Source: Pampus argenteus (lineage: Eukaryota; Chordata; Actinopteri; Scombriformes; Stromateidae). From it: a stretch of DNA of 64,000 bases. The notes under the pieces are model-generated. The model did no database searches. It worked only from the letters and a program-made list of their open reading frames with translations, and had not been told where the DNA came from. Of the stretch, positions 52,533 through 64,000 are shown piece after piece; positions within the stretch are counted from its first letter, which is position 1; the number at the start of each line of letters is the position of its first letter. The position numbers and the translations under genes are program-made. The stretch is taken from the NCBI GenBank assembly GCA_036937835.1, contig CM072864.1, positions 20,817,501-20,881,500 on the forward strand, written 5' to 3'.

Positions 52533-55500
52533 TAAGCAGAAATGAGCCATAATTACATCAGCTACAGCAGAGCTCCTCTTGACGAGTGAAGAGAGTACAG
52601 CTGCAGGCTCACGTTAAACATATCAAGTAGGCAGAGCTCAGATGTCCCAAATCTAGCTGGGTAAAAACAGGACAAAAGAAGAGGAATATAACCCTTTTCC
52701 CATGAGAGTATCTTTGAACTACCACTGACTCGAATACAGTATGTCATTGCTGTGCTTTTTAAGCTCAAAATGCAGTGGTTGATTTAAAAATAATGGGAAA
52801 AGGCAGAGTGTACACACACTGGATAGTTGCTCCAAAAGTCTTTTTTTATTGCTGACACTGATAAAAGCAATGTCTCGTCCTCACTTTGTCTTCAACAGCT
52901 TAATGTATATTTTTATATCTCATCATTGTATATTTCAGGCTGAGGTGCATAACTCGGTATCCTCTGTGACTATTCATGTTCAAAGCAGCTTATAAGCTAA
53001 TTAAGCGAACTAATGCACTTTCAGCACCATGACGGACATTGTTTCCTGTTAACCATGAAAAGAAAATTGGCAGTTATCTAATGTGTGCTCCGAAAAACTG
53101 TGTGACTCCGCCTACTGAGCTTTAAATACACAAATACTAAAATATCTGCCTCCGGAGCATTTCTGACATGTTTTATCACTAAAACATCAGTGTGTATCAA
53201 CAGTCTTCACCAAGCCTGTTCTTTATATTTCAGATGTGTCTGCTCCTCTCAGCTCTGTGAGAGGTGCAGCTGTGCAGCCAGAGAGGTTGGTCCAGGCCAA
53301 ACCTGAAGTCTCGGTAGGACCAACGGGCCAACAGAACCACGACCCCAGAGCTCAGAGGATCTACACAGAAGAGCTACGCAGAGAGCCAATCACTGACAAG
53401 TATGTTCATCACAGCTGATTCCCCTTCATGGATTGGAGGTATTATGAATGTGATTAGATCAGTTAACGCTATTAAAAGGGAAACATGTGTGGTTGTCCTC
53501 AGTCTGTGACAAACAACAAAAGATCCACGAGTCTGACTGGTGAGAGCAGACAACATATAAAAGACATACAGACATACAGTAACATGCCTCAAAGACTAAC
53601 AAATAATGACTGAGCTGCAGGAGGTAGGTGGCTACACCAAAAATGTACGAGAAATCACAGCAAAATATCAAGAAGCTAGAAAATAAGGACTCAGACTACA
53701 GACAGGTGATGTGTTCAGATTTGAGGATTCGCCCTGTTTGCGCCGCAGGAGGAGTGTCGGGGTAGAGAAGGTGCCAGCAGGCGGGAGGGTCTCCTCCCTT
53801 AACCCTGATCACCTGAAACCCATGAGGAAGAGGAAGAGGAAGGAGTACCTGAGTCCCTCTGAGGAAGACTCCGACATGGAGGGAACGGTGGGACGGCATT
53901 ATTATTTCCATTTTACAGATGATAAGATGTTGTCATATCTGATGAGTTCGGTCACACATGCGTGAATATAATAACAAACTGTTTAACAATAATTTGCTCT
54001 AATTTTAGTGACTACATATTGTGTCCAGTTGCTACATGTTTGGTTGTTTTTAGTCTCTGTACTTTAGAAACAAACAGATAACAGATTATTTATGTAGAAA
54101 ATAGAGCCTGTTGTGAATTTTCATAAAATTATTTTTTTTTTTTTAGGATGAGAAAATGGATGATTCTAAAGCAGACGGCAGACACATCAGAGGAGGTTGG
54201 AATAATCGTTTTTTACATCTTTGCCACACATATTTTTGCTAAATTTTTGTTGTTTTTTTCTCCAGTTCCTTTCCTGCGATCAGGAGAGGTCGAGGAATGG
54301 AAGTAATGATATCATGTTTCAGTTTAATCAGACACTGAATGTAAAGTAATATTTATGCTCTTGAACGTTTTCACTTAAAACATAAACTCACAGGAGCAGC
54401 AATGTTAAATCCAATACTAGCTGCTTCCTTCCCTCTCTCTTCAGTTTGAGGTTTGAGTGCTAGTGATGTCTTGTTGTTGCTTAAATAAATCAGTTTGATT
54501 GGTATTTGTGGTGAAGGTGGGGACAGTAAGACAGAGCAGTGGACATGGGCCCTGTATCTGGAGGAAACCAAAGCTGTTGCTGCTCCCAACAAGCTTTTCC
54601 AAGAGGTATGTTTATGTCAAATATTCAGGGTATATTTTCAGCCCGAGCTGGTGAGCGGCACATACACACAGGTTCAGCCAGCACACCCGTCATTTTTTAC
54701 GACTTCTTTTACTACCGCTGCAGCTCTTGCTTATAGCACAGAGACACACCTAATGCCTTGAGCGAACAAATAGTGCAGCAATGCCAAGGGAGGAATCGGC
54801 ATGTGTAATAGAAATAGAGTTAGAAAATTACTAGTTCAAGAAAGTCCATTTGCTGTGATCTCGTTTCCTCCGTTCTTTGCCCTAATTCAACTTACCCCCC
54901 CCAAAAATATAATTAGTTTTCACTTTATTTTAATCTTTTACTTAAACATTTTCTCTTTTATCCTGTGTGTCCAGACCCAGAGAGTGCCAACGGTGAAGAA
55001 CGGCTTTAAACAGGGGATGAAGCTGGAAGGCATTGACCCGCAGCATCCATCCATGTACTTCGTTCTCACTGTGGCCGAGGTGAGCCAGACGGCCATTAGC
55101 ACGGTCGATGGACCGTAAATAGCCAGGCTGATTATTGAGGATTAAGAATTCACTCAAAGACTGCTTTGAGGAGCTCAGCCCGCTTTCTCTAAAAATGCGT
55201 CATGTTGTCGTCCAGGTCTGTGGTTACCGGTTGCGGCTCCATTTTGACGGCTACTCCGACTGCCACGACTTCTGGGTGAATGCCAACTCCTCAGACATCC
55301 ATCCTGCAGGCTGGTGTGAGAGCACAGGACACAAACTGCACACTCCCAAAGGTCAGAAGTGATGACACTCTGAACACCATCAAAGACCAAATAGCATTTG
55401 AATAGAATTAAAAAAAACATGACAAAAATACCTATTCACTTACAAAATAGTCCCAAAAATATGAATCATGTTAATCTTTCCTTATTCTTTCCTCCAGGTT

Positions 55501-58500
55501 GTAAAGAGGAGGAGTTTACCTGGACCAACTACCTGAGAATGACTAAAGCACAAGTGGCTCCCAAAGAACTCTTTGCCAGTCCTGGGAGGGTAACTGCCAC
55601 TATATAATATACGGTAGTTGTATAATCAACAAGCATGAATGGATGAGGTGAATGATTTAATGTTGCAGAAATCAGTAAACAAATTTATTTTACACACAAC
55701 AGCAAGTTGTGACAGTATCTGTAGGTATTTATACAATAGCTTTTTGTCTAAGTCAAACTTTTTTTTTGCATCTTCATGTTTAATGCTTGCTGGGATCAAG
55801 CTTCGATATTTTATAGCAATCTTTTGCTATTTTTTTTTACGATTTGTGACTGAATAAATACATTTAGAAACAGTCAGACAATCAATTTTTCAAGGGTTCA
55901 GTCTTTGCATTACACTGTGTATCCTGTCTCATTTTCCTTATGCACGCTTGCCATGTAATTTCTAATATTCTTGCTTTTTATTTAGATCGATGTGAAGTGC
56001 AGTTTTGAGATAGGAATGAAGCTTGAGGCCGTTGACCGCATGAACCCCTCCCTCATCTGTGTAGCAACCATCACTGATGTGGTGGACGAACGCTTCCTGG
56101 TTCATTTCGACAACTGGGATGACACATATGACTACTGGTGAGCCTCACAAACATCAGGCATATACAGACTTTGGGAAAAGATTGAGAAAAGCATCTGTAA
56201 ACACTGTTGATACAGACTGAATTTTTCAAATAATAATATGATAATATTTGTGTTTGTTTTTTTCTTCTTACACTTGGTGTACCGCTGTTCGTCTTTTAAT
56301 GTTGTCCTTTACATTATATTTTGGTGATATCATGTATTTGCCAACATGACTCCGCCACAAAACAAAAACCTGAGCAGACGTCTAATCAACCAAATAACTA
56401 AGGCAGCTGCTAACAATTATTTTCATTATTCTTGATTAATCTAAAAGTTATTTTCTCAATTAATAGATCAGTTGTTTGGTCTATAAAATGGCAGAAAAGT
56501 ATGAAAAATGTCAATAACCATTTCCCAAAGCCCAAAATGCTTCTTAAAATATCTTGTTTTTCTCTGACCAATAGTCCACAACCCAAAGATATTCAGTTTT
56601 CTATCATAGATGACTTTAGAAAACAGAAAATAGTCATATTAAGAAGCTGAAATCAGAGTTAGTATATTATAGTTATATAATATTTTTCTGTCAGTCGATT
56701 AATAGACTAATCATGGCCTCTCTACAAATAACTAAAAACACTTAAGCTGCTTTTCCTCTGTATGTTTTGGCTCGACTCTACTCACCTTTTTTGGTTTTCC
56801 ACTTGACAAAAGTTGTGGATAGTATCTGGTACACAGCAGAACAGTGATTGGACAGAGAGAATCATCACTAGAGTCATTATTTGACACTCGACATCCTGCG
56901 GTAGAAAAAGGAACAAATGAAAAGGAGAAATGCAGAGGAGGAAAATGAAACTATAATAGCATCTGTTTCCATTTAATCGTGTGTTGAGTGTTTGATGGTT
57001 GTTTATTTGTGCTTTAGAACGTAACTGCTATGAAACAATAAGGAAATAACTTTTTTTCTCTCATTCACTGCTCCCCCCCCCTTACTTACTTTTAGCATTT
57101 GTTAAACATTTGTTGCGTTTTACATTACATGTAGTTTTGAATCATTGTCAGTACAAAGCTTTAAATAAACATCAGCCACATCCTCAGCAGCTCTGAAACC
57201 TGCCAGTTGTTGAACGTGATGGTTGAAGTACATATTTTCATCTTAATTGAGTGAAACTATCAAACTGCAGCTTTGCGTGTCTATTATCTGTTACATGATT
57301 TCTCTGCCATTTTTGCTATACACTGTCCGAAGTGATTGTTGTTGTTATTGGTGTCTGTTAAAATATGCAGGTGTGATGCCAGCAGTCCATACATTCACCA
57401 GATTGGTTGGTGCCAGGAGAGGAACCTGCCTTTAACACCGCCTCAAGGTGAGCAGTTTTACTCCCTATAAATATTTAATATTTAATCATGTTCATTTCAT
57501 GGGTCATAACTTCCACAAACACTCTTGTCCTTTTCTTATTTTAATTTCTATTAAGACTGTGATTAAGACAAGTACAGCATTGCATGCAATGAGTTATTAT
57601 ATAAATCACAGATTAATAGATTGTGCAAGTTGAAGTAAACATGTAGGGGATGGATGTTTGTGTTTTTATTTACTGACTGAATTTCATTTCTGTTGCACCA
57701 GATTATCCAGATCAAGCCCTGTTTTCCTGGTCTCACTACCTGGAGGAGACTGGCTCCAAGGCGGTGGCGGCTGACGCCTTTAAAGTGGTGCGACATGTGC
57801 TATTTTTGATTTTTTAATTTACAGTATTGTGCTACATTTTTACATTTTGGCCTCTAGTTGAACAGTGGTGTGGTTTGTGGCAGAAACAGGGATGGATAAA
57901 ATATGAGAAAAAAAAGTAATGATGGCAGCAGCCATATCGGCTACTGATATCACAAACATCTGATACTGTTAGTTTCATTTATTTGAGATTTGTAACTTCA
58001 GCCTGCAGACAAACCAACTCATATATAGTAGAGAGAATTACTGATATACATGAGGCACAGCTGAAGTTCTGTTTGCAAAAAAACAAAACAAAAAAAACAA
58101 CTTTTAAGTAGTATAAAAACATCAATACTAGAAATGAAGATTGCTGTCTGCAAAGAATTTTTTTTTAAATTTTGACATGTTTAGTTCTTTGGCTGAAGAT
58201 ACAAGTTCATTGAATTTTTTCTTCCCATCATCCACTGCTCTTTCACTAGCGTGCAGCTCACAGCTTCCAGCCTCAGATGAAACTGGAGGCTGTGGACAAG
58301 AGGAGTCCTGGTCTGATCAGAGTGGCTACAGTGGAGGAGGTCGAGACTCACCGCATTAAGGTACTAATGGTTTTCATGTACCTGCTGGACTATGAATTTA
58401 CATGTACTGATACTGTAATGTACTGCGCATCTCTATAATCCAGCCTCTCTACAGGCTGAGCTGTGTTTATGTTGAGTGTGTGTGTGTGTGTGTGTATGTG

Positions 58501-60930
58501 TGTGCACAGTATTTATACCTGTCATAGCTCCATCTCTCTTCCTCTTTCAGATCCATTATGATGGCTGGAGTCATGTCTACGATGAGTGGATGGACTCAGA
58601 TCACCATGACATCCATCCAGTAGGCTGGTGTGAGATGACCGGTCACCCGCTCAAAGTTCCCCCACGAGACCCCAAAACACACCAGCCACACGGTAGCTAC
58701 CAGCAACACGTCAGTCAAAACAGGAAGTTACAACAAATCATATTTTGTGCTGTGAAACTTGTAAAGCTGCACAAATAAGTCAATTAATCAATTAGTTAAT
58801 CGACAGAAAATAGTTTTCAGGTAAATTCTGTATGCAGAGATCCAGTTAAAAGTCTCCCAACAAAATCACTTCCACCTTTTATTTAGGAATTACTCTATCA
58901 CTATTGAGATTTTTATTGATTAATCTATGCTTATTTATAATAAACATTTTTTTAAAAATGTGATTGACGGATTGATTTGTTAGGGGTTTTTTTTGCGTTA
59001 TTTATCAATTCCTATTTTATTACCAGTTTCTTCAGAATATGTTCTCAAAACCCACTTCAAAGTTGGATAAAGGAAGACACATAAATTGTAACTAAAAATA
59101 GATTTATTGTACATAATTATCTCCGTGACGACCCGACTCTGTCCACCAGGCTCCTGTAGGGGGCGGACACGTCGTCAGTCAGACAGTGTGTCCATGTACA
59201 GCAGGGGGTCGGCAATTATGTTAAAACACGGGCCAGTTTTTTCTAGATTTTGTCTTTGCAGGGCCATTAACCAGTGCAGTTTTATTTATTTATTTAATTC
59301 GTTTAAGAATAAAATAGATTTATAACGCTGTTAAGGACTGAATCTGAGGTGATCAGCGCACAATTTCTGTTCGAATCCCAACTATTTATTTGTAAATAAC
59401 AAATCTGTTCTGGTGTCATGGGATGAAGTTGTTAAAATTCACACATTAAACTGTAATTTCTGGGAGGTTTATAACTTTAATTTCAGAACCATTCACGGTT
59501 CATATCACACTATGGCGCAACCATAGTTTTAACGCCTCTCCTCATGTGGGGGCAGTGTTAGATGTAACAAGGATATATTACAATAATTGGGAGCCAAATA
59601 TTTATGCTATGTGTTGTTTTTATCATGCATCGCTGTAAAATAAACATTTTCATATTTCACGGAGCCATTCCTTATGTTATTAGTAACATAGTAACACTGC
59701 AGCATTTTGTGTGTGTGTGTGTGTTCATGTATCTGTATCTACTCAGGTCCGAGGGAGCCTCCTGCTACGGCCCCGTCCACCTACCCCTCCTCTGTTCCCT
59801 GTAAACCCATCAGCCACCCCAGAGCCAACAAGTACAGCTTCCACAACAGGTCAGTGCTGAACTCATGGATGCTTTACTCTACAGGACCAACGGTTCAAAA
59901 TACACACATCCTGGCTTCAGTTTTGGCTCCTGAGAGAATGTGTGTGTGTCTGTCTTTGAAACAGGAAGTGTCCAACTCCTGGTTGTGATGGCTCAGGCCA
60001 TGTGACCGGACGTTTCACCGCCCATCATTGCATATCCGGCTGCCCGTTGGCTGAGCGCAACCAGGGCAGGCTGAAGGCCGACTTGTCAGACTCAGAGTGC
60101 AAGAGGAACATCTTCTTTGGCCAGAGGACCAAGAAGACACATTATCGTGGCAGGTAAAGGTGTCTTTACATATACGTGCACGTTTTAATTTTGCCTCACA
60201 TTAATCTTTTCCTCTGTTGTCAGGATCGGTCGTCCTCCCAAATACAGGAAGAACCAGCAGCGAGACTATCAGAGTGAGTCTTCTAAATGCACCATCCATG
60301 TCCGACTGCCATGATTTGGCATGAACACATATATGTGGTTGAATCTTAATATGTTTTGTGTGTGTTTTTCGTCAGACATGTCCTCCGAGGGTGTGTATCC
60401 ATCACTGTTCATGTCAGCCCTAAGCGGTCAATCAGACAGGACTCTGTCTCTGTGCTGGGAGCAACACTGTAAGCTGCTGCCCGGCGTTCAGGGCATCCAC
60501 GCCAGCCAGGTGGCAGCGTGGAACGTGGAAGAAGTGAGCAAATCCTATTTACATATGTATTTATTTTTCTTCTTTCTCTGACTGTCTGACATCTGATGCG
60601 TTCCTGCTGCAGGTCTTCAGGTTTGTCCAGAATCTAATCGGCTGTGAAGAACAGGCTCGTCTTTTCAAAGAAGAGGTGAAGTGTGTGTGTAAATGAATAA
60701 GATGATTATTCATGCAACAAAGCAGTTTGTTCTTTTCTTCACCTTTCATCTCGACGTCCATTCACATCACCTCTACTGTTTTTTCATCCCTCCAGATGAT
60801 TGACGGGGAGGCCTTCCTGCTGCTGACTCAGACCGACATTGTAAAGATCATGAGCATCAAACTAGGCCCCGCCCTCAAGATCTCCAACGCCATTCTCATG
60901 TTCAAGAGCACAGACGAGGGACTCAAGTGA
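49593..60930 (+). CDS. l3mbtl1: Lethal(3)malignant brain tumor-like protein 1 (three-MBT chromatin reader)
   Basis: This is a nuclear reader of mono- and dimethyl-lysine histones linked to chromatin compaction. Exons are 49562-49758, 51236-51423, 51848-51977, 53234-53399, 53749-53887, 54147-54195, 54517-54605, 54975-55079, 55216-55351, 55498-55589, 55986-56137, 57371-57447, 57702-57787, 58250-58360, 58551-58692, 59747-59849, 59965-60153, 60224-60273, 60376-60533, 60613-60675 and 60796-60930. From the ATG at 49593 (A at -3) this gives 841 aa. The basic stretch LKPMRKRKRKEY is at about 236-247. MBT repeats lie at about 285-387, 393-497 and 501-603. The MBT2 cage residues are all present: Asp437, Asn440, Phe461, Trp464, Tyr468. 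A MyT1-type C2HC finger has C646, C651, H664 and C670, and a C-terminal SAM domain is at about 765-835. MBT2 reads HQIGW where relatives have HPVGW. The exon at 54517 has a weak acceptor; 54535 is an in-phase alternative. Confidence 0.94.
50564..50590. repeat. (CA)n microsatellite
   Basis: A CA run in the l3mbtl1 intron between 49758 and 51236. Confidence 0.9.
50650..51150. mobile_element. GCTAAC-rich interspersed repeat relic
   Basis: Repeated GCTAACA/GTTAGC words at 50650-50900 are followed by GTATAGCTGAAGCAGATGC, GTGGACAAATTGAAATGTTTAACTGATG, and TTGAAACATTTCACTGAAAGCAACAAACATGGTGGC. I recognise this order from a widespread teleost repeat, here degraded. No open reading frame survives. 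Confidence 0.5.
52484..52532. repeat. (GT)n microsatellite
   Basis: The longest GT run of the window, about 23 units, in an l3mbtl1 intron. Confidence 0.95.
56395..56725. mobile_element. Best-preserved copy of the dispersed 'gattaat' repeat
   Basis: It begins GCAGCTGCTAACAATTATTTTC, continues with CTCAATTAATAGATC, GGTCTATAAAATGGCAGAAAAG, CCCAAAGCCCAAAATG, CCACAACCCAAAGATATTCAG, GAAGCTGAAATCAGAG, and closes GTCGATTAATAGACTAATCATGG. It lies in the l3mbtl1 intron between 56137 and 57371. Confidence 0.65.
58765..58990. repeat. Short ATTAATCAATTAG relic
   Basis: AAGCTGCACAAATAAG, TCAATTAATCAATTAGTTAATCG and ACAGAAAATAGTTTTCAG, then TTGATTAATC at 58917, look like edges of the same family. The body is too degraded to confirm. 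Confidence 0.3.
59195..59640. mobile_element. Possible hAT-type relic in l3mbtl1
   Basis: CAGCAGGGGGTCGGCAATTA and ACGGGCCAGTTTTTTC with GCAGGGCCATTA recall the 5' end of a fish hAT-derived repeat (CAGnGGTCGGCAA..GGGCCAG). The far end is not certain and no transposase frame remains. Confidence 0.35.
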
Positions 60931-63100
60931 TGCCGCCCTCATTCACTGGGCGCCAGGCCCGCCGATCATCATGTGCCAAATTCATTCTGTCGCAGGGAAA
61001 AAGACCCTGACTCCTTTTCATGTGTTTGGTGTCCTGTACCCATCAGAGAGAGGGAGGGAGGGGGGGGGGGGTCCGATCAGGGTTAAAGGGGATAGTAGGA
61101 GGAAATACAGATGGTTTTTGGAAAATAATAGACTGAATAGAGTGTGTGAGAGAGAGAGAGAGAGTGATGATGGACAAACTGCTGTGAAGGCTTTTAAATT
61201 AAACAGAAGGTGGATGGAGTATGTCAACTTCATATATATGATTTTTATGATGGTGGTTCTCACAACTGATACGTTTCTGGGTTCAAGTCATTACCAAACC
61301 TCGAAACATCACTGGCAGTGTTTCACATCAGCTACAGGTCTGTGGTGAACGGTACATTTACACCGCGTCTTATGCTGAATTTGAATTTGCACATTATTTG
61401 TTGAATATTAGAGTAACAACAGTAAAAACAATGTAAACGGGAGACAGAAACGATCTGCTAACAGAAGTTGCATAGCCAAAAGTAGTACTGCTGATACATG
61501 TATTTCCTGAATGCGTATAGGCAGCGTTTGTATTGATGTGAACTGTAAAACAGGCCAGTTGGATCCATACTCAGTTGAACCTTGCAGAGGTGGGCTTGGA
61601 TAAAGTTTACACATCCAGATCTGGACTGAACTGTCAGTTTGAGAAAAACATTGAAATCAACAAAATGTAGAAAATACTAAAATACTGTTCTATTAGGAAC
61701 TGAAGAAAATATAAATGCTGAGTAAAAGGGGAGAAATGAAGAGGACAGGATGGAAAAGTGGCCAATATATAGATATATATATACACACATATAAGAGAAG
61801 TTTAATGCAGTAGACGAGGCTGGTCAGTGAAGCTCTCACAAGCTTCATGTTTTGTGCAATAAAATAATAGAGACAGAAGTACATAAGTACTGTATTCAGT
61901 AACACTTAATATAACAGCTCCTTTCTTATTATCAGAGGAAGTTTTCAATAGAAAAAAATGAAAGTCGAATAAGGCTGCTTGGTTCAGACTGTTGGGAAAA
62001 GTTCGCAGTAGAGCAACAGAGTTTCCTCATTATTCTAATTATTCTGAAGTTATTTGTGTTTACTGCTCCGATAGCTCATCTACAATCTGAGTGAGAGAGA
62101 GCAGAAACAACAGTGTTTTTATCTCTATATGCAAAAGATGGTAAATTATTTTTTTGAAAAGACTTTGCATTGGCATTTTTAGCACAACCCAAATGGATTT
62201 TCCACTGATATTACCGCACTCGGTCACTAGAGAGTGTAAAAAATCCACATTTTAGCACTATAAACACAGATTTGGTATCGAGCCAACAGAGTTTGTTGCA
62301 GTTTACACGTGATGGAGACTCAGTTCAGAGTGTGTTCTTTAAGATGTTTACATTTAATGTAAAAAAAAAAAAAACACTGTATGGATTTGATATTGTGATA
62401 TGAAAGTTATTTTACTCGAGTGTTTTAAGGGCTCTTGGAACCTGGAATATTACTTCTCTGTGTGTCTCTCTGGTGGGATTTGTGTGTTTGCGCGTGTGTG
62501 TTCGTGTGTGTGTGTGTGTGTGTGCGTGCGTGCGTGCCTGTCTGTGTCTTTGCGTGTCGAGATAATCTTGGGTCACAAATGTCATTCAATCCATATGAAT
62601 TAATAAATGTCCAAAGCTGTCTTCTTTCTCTATCTCTTATTTAAGGGAATCACACATACACACACACACACTGCATTTCCTGTGCAGGTGTGTGAAAGTG
62701 AGAGAAATTCACAGTGTGTGTGTGTGAGGTGCACTATTGACTATAAACTTACTTTGCTTATATCACATCCCCCTATTGACCATATTGTCGTCAACAGTTG
62801 GCTGTGGGGGTGACAAGTCGCTCCACGCCCTTTTATGCTTTCACTGCTTATCGTCTTGTTCCAGAGAACCAGGCGGGCTGATAACCTGCAGCCAGAAAAT
62901 GACAGCAGTGCTGGAAAAGCGCTGAAAAGCTAAAAGGACTCCAAACTTAGTCCTCCTACTGTATAAAGCTGCTTCACCATATACGTGTTGATATTTCATT
63001 TTCCTGCATATTTTGAGTAGCTGTCTAGGGTTTGTGAGGAAGACATTTCAGAGTTATATAAATTCAATCATTATTACCAGCTTACAAACTAATGTGACTC
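60931..63100 (+). other. l3mbtl1: l3mbtl1 3' UTR and downstream flank
   Basis: Non-coding. It contains a G run at 61058-61070, a TATATA tract near 61765-61790, a (GT)n with GTGC variants at 62483-62540, and candidate polyadenylation signals AATAAA at 61858 and 62602. I cannot tell where the transcript ends. Confidence 0.5.
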
Positions 63101-63104
63101 ATGT

Positions 63105-63395
63105 GTCAGCTAATATCGGACAATATATATCGATATTATATCGATATCGTGTCATAAGACTATATATCGTCTTAGATTTTAGATATAATAACATAGCATA
63201 AGCCTTACAGTAAATTACCGGTCTGTTCTAGCTCTTCTATTATTTGCTTTTACCAAGTTAGTCATCGTGATTATTTATCACAAATCTCATTGTGTGAGTA
63301 TTTTGTGAAAGCACCAGTGATCTTATGATATCGTTGCAATATTGCTCATAAAGTTGAAACATGGTGATATTTGTTAAGCCCAGTCCTACTGGGAT
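63105..63395. mobile_element. TATCGATA-rich short interspersed element
   Basis: CAATATATATCGATATTATATCGATATCGTG, TATATCGTCTTAGATTTTAGATA, CTGTTCTAGCTCTTCTATTATTTGC, AAATCTCATTGTG and TATTTTGTGAAAGCACCAGTG occur in order, ending ATATCGTTGCAATATTG ... GTTAAGCCCAGTCCTACTGG. I know this arrangement from a non-autonomous repeat abundant in percomorph fish. There is no coding capacity. Confidence 0.6.
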
Positions 63396-63592
63396 CTTTC
63401 TTCATTTGATCACTCATGTTTGTGTGTTGTGTGGACACGATTAGCCAACAGCCAGCCTGCCTTTGTCACAAGTTATTTTTAATAAAAGACCCATCAACAC
63501 CTCTGAAGGTCAGTAATTATCATGCTGTATCTCATTTGTTCAACGCGGGCACACACAATCAGAATGTAGAAACGACACAGCCACACACACAG

Positions 63593-63625
<33 letters not shown>

Positions 63626-64000
63626 GATCAACACACGGCCTTTGTCCCCAATTAACTGATCTTTAGTTAGAAATGTGTGCCTGAAAGTTGTCTAAGTCAA
63701 ACTATACACACACACACACACACGCCCACATACACATGCCACACACACACACACACACTGAAACTTTGCTCCGCCTCATATTTATACTCAGTCACTTTTC
63801 ATCAATGATTCACTCTCTTGAAGTCGACCTTCCTGTGTGACCGTTTGAAATAAAAGAAAGTCTGACCTCAGATCAGCCTCGGCCGGGAGGCTCCTGCAGC
63901 TGTGACACTCTTCTGTTTTCAGTCTCCTCAGTGTCCTGAACTCAGCACACTGCCTGCACACACAGGTGAGCAAACTGTACTGATTTCACACTGATGACCC
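63396..64000. other. Right-edge region, no gene recognised
   Basis: CA-rich microsatellite clusters occupy 63578-63622, 63706-63724 and 63738-63758. AATAAA at 63481 is isolated. The last 160 bases are less repetitive and include CACACAG|GTGAGC (63966), a possible donor of a first exon of the next gene. There is no protein evidence. Confidence 0.4.

Noticed and set aside
59362..59378. TGTTCGAATCC, resembling a tRNA T-loop/B box
   Set aside because: No matching acceptor stem, D-arm or anticodon arm upstream; it lies within a probable transposon relic.
63885..63965. Possible first exon of the next gene (sgk2 by human synteny)
   Set aside because: Only a donor-like CACACAG|GTGAGC supports it; no coding match, and CA-rich sequence makes such motifs common.

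Overview
This is a vertebrate nuclear window, almost certainly from a teleost and probably a percomorph. The genes are split into short exons with GT-AG introns, the proteins are close orthologues of human proteins, dinucleotide and trinucleotide microsatellites are dense, and several interspersed repeats look like families I know from acanthopterygian genomes. I cannot name the species. There is no operon, CRISPR array or other prokaryotic feature.

All six recognised protein-coding genes lie head-to-tail on the + strand. In order they are gnas (Gs alpha, 12 coding exons, 1933-20857), vapb (ER contact-site tether, 6 coding exons, 25653-29003), chmp4b (ESCRT-III, 5 coding exons, 31875-34210), eif2s2 (eIF2 beta, 9 coding exons, 36505-39820), srsf6 (SR splicing factor, 6 coding exons, 42093-46517) and l3mbtl1 (three-MBT chromatin reader, 21 or 22 coding exons, about 48006-60930). 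I traced every exon by hand. The splice phases close in all six genes, giving predicted proteins of 379, 250, 221, 332, 361 and 841 aa (865 aa if an upstream start in l3mbtl1 is used). All six human orthologues are on chromosome 20, but there they lie in separate blocks (CHMP4B/EIF2S2, SRSF6/L3MBTL1, VAPB/GNAS). The window is therefore a compacted, rearranged piece of that linkage group.

The rest is UTR, intron and short intergenic sequence. gnas has about 1.9 kb of upstream sequence and a 3' UTR of about 2.5 kb. The srsf6 to l3mbtl1 gap is only a few hundred bases. The repeat content includes a roughly 590-bp foldback element between eif2s2 and srsf6 with a related left arm inside srsf6, several relics of one repeat family sharing a 'gatattcagttt' core, a TATCGATA-rich element near the right end, and a GCTAAC-rich relic in l3mbtl1.

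The genes are housekeeping or signalling genes and do not form one pathway. I found no previously undescribed system. The best leads are a candidate poison exon in srsf6 intron 2, an l3mbtl1 N-terminal block resembling that of L3MBTL3, and microsatellites that serve as, or sit next to, splice acceptors.
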